The position numbers and the translations under genes were made by a program. A stretch of DNA of 12,980 bases from Holophagales bacterium (GTDB taxonomy: Bacteria > Acidobacteriota > Holophagae > Holophagales > Holophagaceae): assembly GCA_031281385.1 (NCBI GenBank), contig JAITFL010000040.1:1-12980 (forward strand), read 5' to 3'. This document shows positions 5,145 to 11,684 of this stretch, piece after piece. Positions within the stretch are counted from its first letter, which is position 1, and each line of letters starts with the position of its first letter. The notes under the pieces are model-generated. The model searched no databases and was not told the DNA's origin. It saw nothing but the letters and a program-made list of their open reading frames with translations.

Positions 5145-6890
5145 TCACCCGATTGAATACTTTGGCCCGCCGCCGCCTTCGGGCGGCGTCCATGCGACAT
5201 TCTGTTTGGGACACTTGATCGTGCAAGTTTTGCAGTGCAGGCAATTTGAGTATGCTATTTCTAGGCTGGGGGCCGCCCCGTCCGCTCCTTCCCGCATTTC
5301 GTACACCTGGGCCGGGCAGAACGATGTGCAGGGGCTTCCATATTCTTCCCAACATTCGGCGCATACTTCGCTTCCGCCTATTATCTTGAGGTGGCTCGGC
5401 TGGTGTTCGTCGTGTGCAACGCCGGACGCGTACACGCAGTCCAGCTTTTGGATTAGCATTTCGCCGTCGTACTTGACGCTTGGGCCAATGTCCTTTGCCT
5501 TTACGCCCTTTTTGCCATAATGCCTATCAACGGTTTCGGTGCATTGATGGTCTGGCTGGCTCGCTAGCGGCCCAAATGGCACCCAGCCTCTGGCTATCGT
5601 CGAAAAACCCAGCCTCATGGCGGCCAAGGGCGTTATGCCGTGGGCTATGGTTTGATGGAAGTTTCTATAGGATTTCAGTTCCTTGGCCGCCCATGAGGAC
5701 AAATAGGAATTTTCGTACTTTTGCAGGCAGCCCTTTGAAAAATCGTTGCTCTTTAAGGCGTCAAGGATGGCCTCGGCAGCGCAAATGCCGCCCTTCATCG
5801 CCAAGTGTATGCCTTTAAGCCTTGCCGAATTAACCATCTGGGCGGTATCGCCGACCAGCATGCCCCAGTCAAAAGCCAGCTGCGGCATGGAGTGCCATCC
5901 ACCGATTGCCATTGCCTTTCCGCCGTACTGCAACAGCTTGCCGTCCTTCAATATTTCGGCTATGCGGGCGTGGGTCTTGAACTGCTGTAGCATTTGGTGC
6001 GCGTCGAGGAAAGGGTCGGCGGCGTCTAAGCTGGCGGCATAGCCAATGGCCACGCGGTTGTCCCCCATTGCATAGACAAAGCTGCCCCCGCTTTCGCCAT
6101 CCTTAGTGGGCCACCCGGCCCCATGCAGAACAGTACCGCGCTTAATTTGCCCTTGTGGAATTTCCCATATCTCTTTGACGCCCATTTCAAACACCTGCGG
6201 ATTGGTGTTCTTTTGTAGGCCGAGTGCCGAGATTACTTCTTGTGACAGGCACCCAGTTGGGCCTTCGCCAAAAACTGTTATCTTGTTCATCAGGCGGTTG
6301 CCAGGCTCAAAGTTGCCCCTTGGCGAACCATCTGCGTTCACGCCCTTGTCGGCTGTTTGGACACCGGCCACCTTGCCGTCTTTCCATATCACGTTTTGCC
6401 CCGCAAAGCCAGGCAGCAGCATCACATCCACGCCAGGCACTTCCCTGGCCTCTATCTGCTCTGCCATCCACTTGGTGAAGCGGGACAGGCTGATGATGTG
6501 GCAACCGTGGTTTTTGAAGAATGGGGGCAGGATGGGAAACTTAAAGCCGCTTCGCTGGCTTGTGAAAAGCCAGACTTCTTCATGCTCAACCTCTCCCTCG
6601 CTGGGGAAGCCCTTTTCTAAATAGTTCGGGCACAGCTCGGCCAGAGCCCTTGGATCCATGACCGCGCCGGAAAACGAATGATCGCCGATGGCGTCGGCCT
6701 TTTCGATTATCCCGATTGTCAGGCCCTCCAGCTTCTTCTCGCCAGGATCGCCGTTGTGGGCCTCGATCAGATCCAAAAGGCGCCAGAGCGCGGCTAGGTT
6801 TGCTGGCCCTGCGCCAACAAACAGAACGTCAAATTCAAGTTCTTCGCGGGCAACGTCGGCCCTTAGATGCTGGGTTGATAGGTCGGGCAT
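5145..6890 (-). CDS. Electron transfer flavoprotein:ubiquinone oxidoreductase (ETF-QO)
   Basis: The product has 581 aa, the usual size. ETF-QO moves electrons from reduced ETF (fed by acyl-CoA and other dehydrogenases) to membrane quinone through FAD and a 4Fe-4S cluster. The FAD-binding motif is VGAGPANLAAL (Gly26, Gly28; the usual third Gly is Asn31). Middle signatures are DHSFSGAVMDPRAL, FGEGPTGCLS and GDTAQMVNSARLKGIHLAMKGG. The cluster ligands are Cys525, Cys550, Cys553 and Cys556; the 25-3-3 spacing is that of human ETF-QO. The C-terminus PPEGGGGPKYS is typical. ATG 6890 is chosen because AGAGGA precedes it at good spacing; an in-frame TTG at 6968 would add a hydrophobic leader read from a border-motif repeat. 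It is first in the operon, with the Trm112-like gene 7 bases downstream. The ETF subunits etfA and etfB are not in the window. Confidence 0.95.
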   Translation of the reverse strand: MPDLSTQHLRADVAREELEFDVLFVGAGPANLAALWRLLDLIEAHNGDPGEKKLEGLTIGIIEKADAIGDHSFSGAVMDPRALAELCPNYLEKGFPSEGEVEHEEVWLFTSQRSGFKFPILPPFFKNHGCHIISLSRFTKWMAEQIEAREVPGVDVMLLPGFAGQNVIWKDGKVAGVQTADKGVNADGSPRGNFEPGNRLMNKITVFGEGPTGCLSQEVISALGLQKNTNPQVFEMGVKEIWEIPQGQIKRGTVLHGAGWPTKDGESGGSFVYAMGDNRVAIGYAASLDAADPFLDAHQMLQQFKTHARIAEILKDGKLLQYGGKAMAIGGWHSMPQLAFDWGMLVGDTAQMVNSARLKGIHLAMKGGICAAEAILDALKSNDFSKGCLQKYENSYLSSWAAKELKSYRNFHQTIAHGITPLAAMRLGFSTIARGWVPFGPLASQPDHQCTETVDRHYGKKGVKAKDIGPSVKYDGEMLIQKLDCVYASGVAHDEHQPSHLKIIGGSEVCAECWEEYGSPCTSFCPAQVYEMREGADGAAPSLEIAYSNCLHCKTCTIKCPKQNVAWTPPEGGGGPKYSIG

Positions 6891-6944
6891 GGGGTTTCCT
6901 CTGGCGGCTGTGAGTAAGCCTAGTAACAATATTATCTGATAAAT

Positions 6945-6974
6945 GAGCCTCTTGCAAAAGTGGCTCAATTGTGG
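6945..6974 (+). repeat. Copy of the TCTTGCAAAA border motif (long form)
   Basis: A 30-bp copy beginning GAGCCTCTTGCAAAA, lying between the ETF-QO start (6890) and the 3' end of the Fic gene (7011). It matches 3854-3883 at 24 of 30 positions. Confidence 0.6.
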
Positions 6975-7010
6975 CTGCGGCTCACGGCCGCGCAGGTTTT
7001 TTATGGCAAG

Positions 7011-8060
7011 TCACTTCAGCCCGTACCAGGCACCGCGCCCGCTGCCATGTTGCTCCAAGTGTTTGCGCTCGACTAGATTGCGAAAATGTTGCTTTAATGT
7101 GTTGCGGCTAGCGCCGGTTAGCTTCATCGCTTCGGCCATCGTGACGCGCCCATGTTCGCGCACGAACTCAATAATTTGCAGGGACTGTGCGGGCAGCGCA
7201 GCCAGCACTATTTTTTCGCGTTCAATCTTCTTCTCCAGCCGCCTCACTTGCTCGACCAGCGACCTAAGGAAGAACAGCAGCCACGGCTGCCAGTCCGGTA
7301 TGTCCGAGCGGATTGTCCCTTGAGTCTGCCGCAGCGCGAGGTAATAGCTTTCCTTGTTGGCCTCAATGACGCTTTCAAGGGAGCTGTACGGCACGTATGT
7401 GTAGCCCGCCCGCAGTAGCAACAGGGTCGTGAGCGCGCGGCTGAGTCGGCCGTTGCCGTCTTGGAACGGGTGTATCCACAAGAACGCGACCACACAGACG
7501 CCGATGACCAGCAAGGGGTGCAATGCGGCCTTTTCGCGCTCATCGTTGACCCACTGCACCAATTCGGCCATCAGACGGATCGTGTCGAAGGGTGAGGCTG
7601 TCTCGAACACGATGCCGATCTGCGCGCCGTCCTCGTTGAAGGTCGCCACGCTGTTTGGGCTGGTCTTGTAGCCGCCCCTGTGCCATTCGTCCTTATGGCT
7701 ATATTGCAAAAGAATTTGATGGAATTGCTTTATGTGGTTTTCGTTAAAAGGAATGTCATCCCAAGCCCTGAAAACCAAGTCCATCAGTTCGGCGTAGCCT
7801 GCCACTTCCTGCTCGTCGCGGGTCTCAAATTTTTTGATGGCAAGACTGGAGAAAAGCCGCTCGACGTCGCGGTCAGACAGCTTGCTGCCCTCGATGCGGG
7901 TCGAAGAACCAATGCTCTCTATAGTGGCAACGCGCTTTAGCGCCAACAGGCGGTCTGGGGCCAAACTGCCCAAAGCCCGCCACGCTCCTTTGAACTCATC
8001 AATTCGGGCGATTAGGTTCAGCACCTCCTGGGTGATCTGTACGTTGTCGGCGTTAAGCAT
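7011..8060 (-). CDS. Fic-domain protein (AMPylase-type) with C-terminal winged helix
   Basis: The product has 349 aa. Fic enzymes usually transfer AMP from ATP to a hydroxyl of a target protein. The catalytic motif HPFQDGNGRLSR spans residues 197-208, with His197 the catalytic base and Asp201, Gly202, Asn203, Gly204 and Arg205/Arg208 binding Mg-ATP. An inhibitory helix motif, S-x-x-x-E-G (Ser53 to Gly58, SSTRIEG), precedes the Fic core as in class II (N-terminally inhibited) proteins, so the enzyme is probably autoinhibited. Residues 290-349 contain a helix-turn-helix (TMAEAMKLTGASRNTLKQHF) and a wing (LEQHGSGRGAWYGLK). ATG 8060 is preferred; a GTG at 8156 would put the operator repeats inside the protein. 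The gene is monocistronic, with no antitoxin gene beside it. The targets are unknown. A host-defence or self-regulating stress role is inference. Confidence 0.9.
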   Translation of the reverse strand: MLNADNVQITQEVLNLIARIDEFKGAWRALGSLAPDRLLALKRVATIESIGSSTRIEGSKLSDRDVERLFSSLAIKKFETRDEQEVAGYAELMDLVFRAWDDIPFNENHIKQFHQILLQYSHKDEWHRGGYKTSPNSVATFNEDGAQIGIVFETASPFDTIRLMAELVQWVNDEREKAALHPLLVIGVCVVAFLWIHPFQDGNGRLSRALTTLLLLRAGYTYVPYSSLESVIEANKESYYLALRQTQGTIRSDIPDWQPWLLFFLRSLVEQVRRLEKKIEREKIVLAALPAQSLQIIEFVREHGRVTMAEAMKLTGASRNTLKQHFRNLVERKHLEQHGSGRGAWYGLK

Positions 8061-8066
8061 AACCCA

Positions 8067-8072
8067 ATTATA
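8067..8072 (-). promoter_or_regulatory. -10 box of the Fic gene (leaderless promoter)
   Basis: The minus strand reads TATAAT (consensus), then six bases, then ATG 8060. With normal spacing transcription would begin at or next to the A of the start codon, giving a leaderless mRNA; this also explains the missing Shine-Dalgarno. No good -35 is visible, because that position is occupied by the operator repeats. Confidence 0.55.
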
Positions 8073-8125
8073 CACCCATTTACACCCATTTCTCTGATTC
8101 CCCAAGAATGGGTGAAAATGGGTGT
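8072..8125. promoter_or_regulatory. Large inverted-repeat operator upstream of the Fic gene
   Basis: ACACCCATTTACACCCATT (8072-8090) and its complement at 8107-8125 match at 18 of 19 positions across a 16-base spacer. Each arm is itself two tandem CACCCATT half-sites, giving four binding sites in total. The left arm abuts the -10 box, so an occupied operator would block RNA polymerase. The winged helix of the Fic protein is the obvious candidate ligand (inference). Confidence 0.75.
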
Positions 8126-8524
8126 GGGAATGGGGGTACTGCAAACAGTCCCACACTTCAAAACCAGAACAAGATGAAATTTCTCCAAAGGCCCGAATGG
8201 GCTAGGAGGCGCAAGTGGAATGAAGCGAGCCGCCGACAGGCGGGGAGCGGATATGGAACGCTGCGACTCAATCGCCACTGAAGGCGCGAATGTGTCAGGA
8301 TGATGGCGAACAGGGCGGAAACGACTGTAACGCCATCGCTGACCAGTATGCCGTAGATGTTGACAAGGTGGATGTCTCGCGTATCCAAGCGCAAGCGCAG
8401 GATACCGAGAGGACTTCGCCAAAAATGGAGCGAGCTGCCAACTAGGGACGCCGGGAGTGGTTTGAAAGCGCAGACCTGTGTCCGCAATGGGTTTACCGCA
8501 CTCTTCCAAAAGGAATGAAGACTT

Positions 8525-8539
8525 ATACTAAATCGCGTT
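8525..8539 (+). repeat. ATAC-motif, copy 1
   Basis: ATACTAAATCGCGTT. Related copies in the same orientation are at 8635-8649 and 8796-8810, and an inverted one at 8656-8670. They frame and punctuate the hairpin cluster. Confidence 0.55.
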
Positions 8540-8556
8540 CAAGCGGGCTTGAACGC
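8535..8556. other. Hairpin 1 of the five-hairpin cluster
   Basis: GCGTTCAAGC (8535-8544) and GCTTGAACGC (8547-8556) are perfect reverse complements with a 2-base spacer, so in RNA the loop would open to about 4-6 bases. Confidence 0.8.
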
Positions 8557-8566
8557 AAAAGCACCA

Positions 8567-8609
8567 AAGTTTTTGAAAAAGCTGGGAAACCCAGCATTTT
8601 CAAAAACTT
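8567..8609. other. Hairpin 2 of the cluster (19 bp)
   Basis: AAGTTTTTGAAAA (8567-8579) pairs with TTTTCAAAAACTT (8597-8609), and GCTGGG (8581-8586) with CCCAGC (8590-8595), around the loop aaa with a single A-A mismatch. It could end transcription on either strand only weakly, as no free T-run follows. Confidence 0.85.
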
Positions 8610-8627
8610 GCGGGCATCGGTTCCCGC
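8610..8627. other. Hairpin 3 of the cluster
   Basis: GCGGG (8610-8614) pairs with CCCGC (8623-8627) around an 8-base loop, directly abutting hairpin 2. Confidence 0.5.
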
Positions 8628-8634
8628 TGCCTTT

Positions 8635-8670
8635 ATACCAAGTTGCGTTCGACTGAACGCAACTTGGTAT
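8635..8670. other. Hairpin 4 of the cluster (16-bp perfect palindrome)
   Basis: ATACCAAGTTGCGTTC (8635-8650), loop gact, then the exact reverse complement (8655-8670). It contains two inverted ATAC motifs and shares GCGTTC/GAACGC with hairpin 1. Confidence 0.85.
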
Positions 8671-8723
8671 TATCGCCGTTGTCTTTGACGCTGCGCGGCA
8701 ACGTCAAAGACTTTACGGCGATA
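8671..8723. other. Hairpin 5 of the cluster (GTCTTTGACG type)
   Basis: TATCGCCGT (8671-8679) pairs with ACGGCGATA (8715-8723) and GTCTTTGACG (8681-8690) with CGTCAAAGAC (8702-8711), with small internal loops and an 11-base apical loop. The inner stem resembles that of the 278-351 hairpin. Confidence 0.85.
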
Positions 8724-8795
8724 GGCTGCATTAAAAGCGGAATGGAAGGCGCAGGCGAAGCATGCCGATCTGTACGATGGTTAAGGGCGTTGACC

Positions 8796-8810
8796 ATACC
8801 AAATCGCGTT
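8796..8810 (+). repeat. ATAC-motif, copy 3
   Basis: ATACCAAATCGCGTT. It differs from copy 1 at one position and lies 62 bases before the GH92 start. Confidence 0.55.
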
Positions 8811-8872
8811 AAATTGGTGAGAGAATTATTATCAAGCTAGATCAATCAATCGGCATTATTTTGGAGGCCGCC

Positions 8873-11161
8873 GTGAAAAAAACATTCTTTCTCGCCGTTG
8901 CAATAGCTATTGCAGGCGCGGCACTGCCAAGCCAGTCGCTGGCAGACAAGGTGAACCCGCTGGGGGGCACGGCCTCCAGCGTTGAGTTCAGCCACGGCAA
9001 CCTCTACCCCGCCGTAGCCATGCCCTTTGGGATGCACGCTTGGACGCCACAGACGGGGAAGAATGGCGACGGCTGGACATACCGTTACGACGCCATCCGC
9101 ATCAGGGGGCTTAAGCTCACGCACCAGCCCAGCCCTTGGATCAACGACTATGGCTGCATTTCGCTGATGCCCGTTGGGCCCGAACTCAAGGTGAAAGAGG
9201 CGGAAAGGGCGGCATTTTTCAGCCATGACAGGGAAGAGGCGCGGCCATATTCCTACAAGGTCAAACTATTGGAAACAGGAATATGGGCCGAAGTGGCGCC
9301 CACCATGAGGGCCGCCATGATGCAGTTCACATTCCCCAAGGGCGGGAACCCGCACATTGTGCTGGACGCATTCCCCAAAGGAAGGGATGCGGACGAAGCC
9401 GAAGTCCGCGTTGACGTAAAAAAGGGCAGAATTACCGGCATCTCGCGCCACCACCACGGCGGAGTGCCAAAGGGCTTCGGGCTATACTTTGTGGTGATAT
9501 TCGACCAACCGCTGATGGACGGAGGCACCTGGAACGAAAAAGACGGCATCAGCGCCAACGCAGCGATAAAAGGCGACCAAGCCGGGGCCTGGGTAAAGGT
9601 AGCCGGTGGCACCGTCAACGCAAAGATAGCCGCCAGCTTCATAAGCTTTGAACAGGCCGAGCTCAACCTGAAAAACGAGATTGGAGATGCCAACTTTGAA
9701 ACAGTTAAAGCAAGGGCCAAGGCAGAATGGGAAAAGACGCTCGGCAGGGTGACGATTGAAGGTGCCACTAACGATCAAGAAACAACTTTTTATTCCTGCC
9801 TGTACCGCGCTTCCCTTTTCCCAAGGACCTTCCACGAGATAGACCCCCAAGGGCGCACGATTCACTATAGCCCCTACAACGGGCAGGTCGTTTATGGGCC
9901 CATGTTCACCGACAACGGCTTTTGGGACACATTCAGAGGTGCCTTCCCCTTGCTGGCCCTGCTGCAGCCCAGCCTGAATGGGCAGATGATGCAGGGAATA
10001 GTGAACGCCTACAAAGAGAGCGGGTGGGTGCCAGAATGGCAGAGCCCCGGCCACAGAAACTGCATGATAGGCACCAATAGCGCATCCATCCTCGCCGATG
10101 CCTGGATCAAGGGCATTAGGGGCTGGGACGCGGAAAAAGCCTGGGAGGGCCTCATCAAGTCCGCGCACAACCAAGGGCCCGTGAGCTCGGTCGGCAGGCT
10201 GGGCGCCGAGCATTACGACAAACTGGGCTATGTCCCATGCGACATCGGCATCAATGAAAGCGCGGCTAGGTCACTGGAATACGCCTACAACGACTTTTGC
10301 CTTTGGCAATTTGCAAAGGCGCTTGGGAAGCCAATCGAAGTGCAGAATAGTTACAGAGACAGGGCCCTCAACTACAGACACATGTTCGATGCTTCCACTG
10401 GGTTCATGCGGGGGAAGATGGCCAATGGAAGCTGGCAGGCCCCATTCAGGCCCGACTCATGGGGCGGCGTTTTTACAGAAGGCTGCTCCTGGCACTGGAC
10501 ATGGTGCGTGTTCCACGACGCGGCGGGCCTTTCGGGGCTATTCGGCGGCGACGAGAAAATGGCAAACAAATTGGACGAAGTGTTCACTGCGCTCCCCACA
10601 TTCGAGAGCAGCTACTATAGGGGCGTGATACATGAAATAGCCGAAATGGTGGTGGCGGACATGGGCCAGTACGCCCACGGCAACCAGCCCATTCAGCACA
10701 TGATTTACCTATACAACCACGTAGGCCAGCCCTGGAAGGCGCAGTATTGGCTAAGGGAAACGATGAACCGCATGTACCGCCCGGGCCCCGACATGTACTG
10801 CGGCGACGAGGACAACGGCCAAACAAGCGCCTGGTTCGTCTTTTCGGCGATGGGCCTCTATTCTGTCACCCCCAGCGTCCCCCAGTATTCGATGGGTGCG
10901 CCACTGTTCAAAAAAGTCACGATCAATTTAGAAAACGGCAAGACCTTTACCATTGAGGCCCCCAATAATTCGCCTAGCAACATGTACGTGCAAAGCGCAT
11001 CGCTAAACGGCAGCCCACTTGCGCGCACCTGGCTGGGCCACGATGAAATCCTCAATGGCGGCATCCTCAGGCTCGAAATGTCAGACAAGCCCAACTACCA
11101 AAGGGGCGCGGCCATATCTGAAAGACCATACAGCATGCGGACTTCCGAACAGGCAAAATAA
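8873..11161 (+). CDS. Exported GH92 exo-alpha-mannosidase, alpha-1,2 type
   Basis: The product has 762 aa. GTG 8873 follows GGAGG (8863-8867) at 5 bases and starts a clear signal peptide: MKKTF, a hydrophobic core, and a likely cut after SLA (residue 24). GH92 enzymes are Ca-dependent inverting exo-mannosidases that trim N-glycan or yeast mannan. FTEGCSWHWTW supplies the general acid Glu536; CGDEDNGQTSAW supplies the base pair Asp645 and Asp647. The spacings (+109 and +111 from the acid) equal those I recall for Bt3990 of Bacteroides (E533, D642, D644). VIHEIAEM places His587-Glu588 at +51/+52, matching the +1 subsite pair of alpha-1,2 enzymes, and Trp89 (SPWINDYG) fits Trp88. AHGNQPIQHMIYLYN is also of that type. 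The cut site lacks a lipobox Cys, so it is periplasmic or secreted. It is monocistronic, with no SusC/D or transporter genes adjacent. Confidence 0.95.
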   Translation: MKKTFFLAVAIAIAGAALPSQSLADKVNPLGGTASSVEFSHGNLYPAVAMPFGMHAWTPQTGKNGDGWTYRYDAIRIRGLKLTHQPSPWINDYGCISLMPVGPELKVKEAERAAFFSHDREEARPYSYKVKLLETGIWAEVAPTMRAAMMQFTFPKGGNPHIVLDAFPKGRDADEAEVRVDVKKGRITGISRHHHGGVPKGFGLYFVVIFDQPLMDGGTWNEKDGISANAAIKGDQAGAWVKVAGGTVNAKIAASFISFEQAELNLKNEIGDANFETVKARAKAEWEKTLGRVTIEGATNDQETTFYSCLYRASLFPRTFHEIDPQGRTIHYSPYNGQVVYGPMFTDNGFWDTFRGAFPLLALLQPSLNGQMMQGIVNAYKESGWVPEWQSPGHRNCMIGTNSASILADAWIKGIRGWDAEKAWEGLIKSAHNQGPVSSVGRLGAEHYDKLGYVPCDIGINESAARSLEYAYNDFCLWQFAKALGKPIEVQNSYRDRALNYRHMFDASTGFMRGKMANGSWQAPFRPDSWGGVFTEGCSWHWTWCVFHDAAGLSGLFGGDEKMANKLDEVFTALPTFESSYYRGVIHEIAEMVVADMGQYAHGNQPIQHMIYLYNHVGQPWKAQYWLRETMNRMYRPGPDMYCGDEDNGQTSAWFVFSAMGLYSVTPSVPQYSMGAPLFKKVTINLENGKTFTIEAPNNSPSNMYVQSASLNGSPLARTWLGHDEILNGGILRLEMSDKPNYQRGAAISERPYSMRTSEQAK

Positions 11162-11175
11162 AAGCAGGCACAAGG

Positions 11176-11190
11176 GAGCCTCTTGTAAAA
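11176..11190 (+). repeat. Copy of the TCTTGCAAAA border motif
   Basis: GAGCCTCTTGTAAAA, one change (C to T) from the 6945 copy, 15 bases after the GH92 stop. Confidence 0.55.
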
Positions 11191-11238
11191 TTCTCTTGGC
11201 GTTCATAGGAGCCATCTCTAATGGACAATGCCGGAAAC

Positions 11239-11605
11239 TGATGCGGCTATGCCGCGATGATGATTATGGCGGATTGAGCATCCAGCACTGAACGGAGCCT
11301 TCTCCCCGCCTGTATCGCCTACCTCGAAGCCACCTCCCATTCATCCACCCGCCCATCGAAGTCGTGCCCATGTATCTGCCCCTACATAGGGCAGTAGGTG
11401 AGGCGAGTACCGGGGGTCTGGGGAGTAGCGAAGGAAGCGCTCGCATGCGGGTGCGACCGAGCGAATCCCCAGTTAGCATCCGGAAGGTTTCCCAAGACCC
11501 GGCACAAAACACAACAGGCCGAATAACCCTTGTCCCGAGACCAAGCAGCGCATGACCGCGCTGCGTCTTCATTCGGCATAAACATGCCGCGGCGCAGCCG
11601 CATCC
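11239..11605. repeat. Structured intergenic repeat, copy B
   Basis: Direct-repeat partner of 3279-3660, in the same orientation and setting: after a plus-strand gene and before the 3' end of a converging minus-strand gene. It has two tandem units (11316-11376), the conserved block from about 11370 to 11407, the CTGGGGA/TCCCCAG clamp (11418-11424 and 11466-11472), the GCAGCGC/GCGCTGC hairpin (11545-11564) and a GCGGC/GCCGC hairpin near 11589-11601. Single-base gaps relative to copy A (for example near 11478-11484) break any shared reading frame. Confidence 0.8.
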
Positions 11606-11647
11606 TTAGGATGTCCGTCCCGAGGGCGAAAGATAGAATCAAGCTCT

Positions 11648-11669
11648 AAAATTGCGTGGACGCGATTTT
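11648..11669 (-). terminator. Possible terminator of the biotin-carboxylase-like gene
   Basis: On the minus strand AAAATCGCGT pairs with ACGCAATTTT around cc (one C-A mismatch), 15 bases after the stop codon. The 3' arm ends in TTTT followed by AGAGC, so the U-run is partly inside the stem. Confidence 0.4.
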
Positions 11670-11684
11670 GAATTAGAAATGAGA

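Noticed and set aside
6891..6968. ETF-QO extension from TTG 6968 that looks like a signal peptide or membrane helix
   Set aside because: It is translated from a TCTTGCAAAA repeat copy, has no ribosome site, and ATG 6890 has a good one. ETF-QO is peripheral and needs no signal peptide.
8061..8156. Fic protein start at GTG 8156
   Set aside because: It would translate the inverted-repeat operator and the -10 box; residues before Met 8060 are not Fic-like.
8671..8723. Integron attC site
   Set aside because: The arms lack the expected RYYYAAC and GTTRRRY core sites, and there is no integrase or cassette array.
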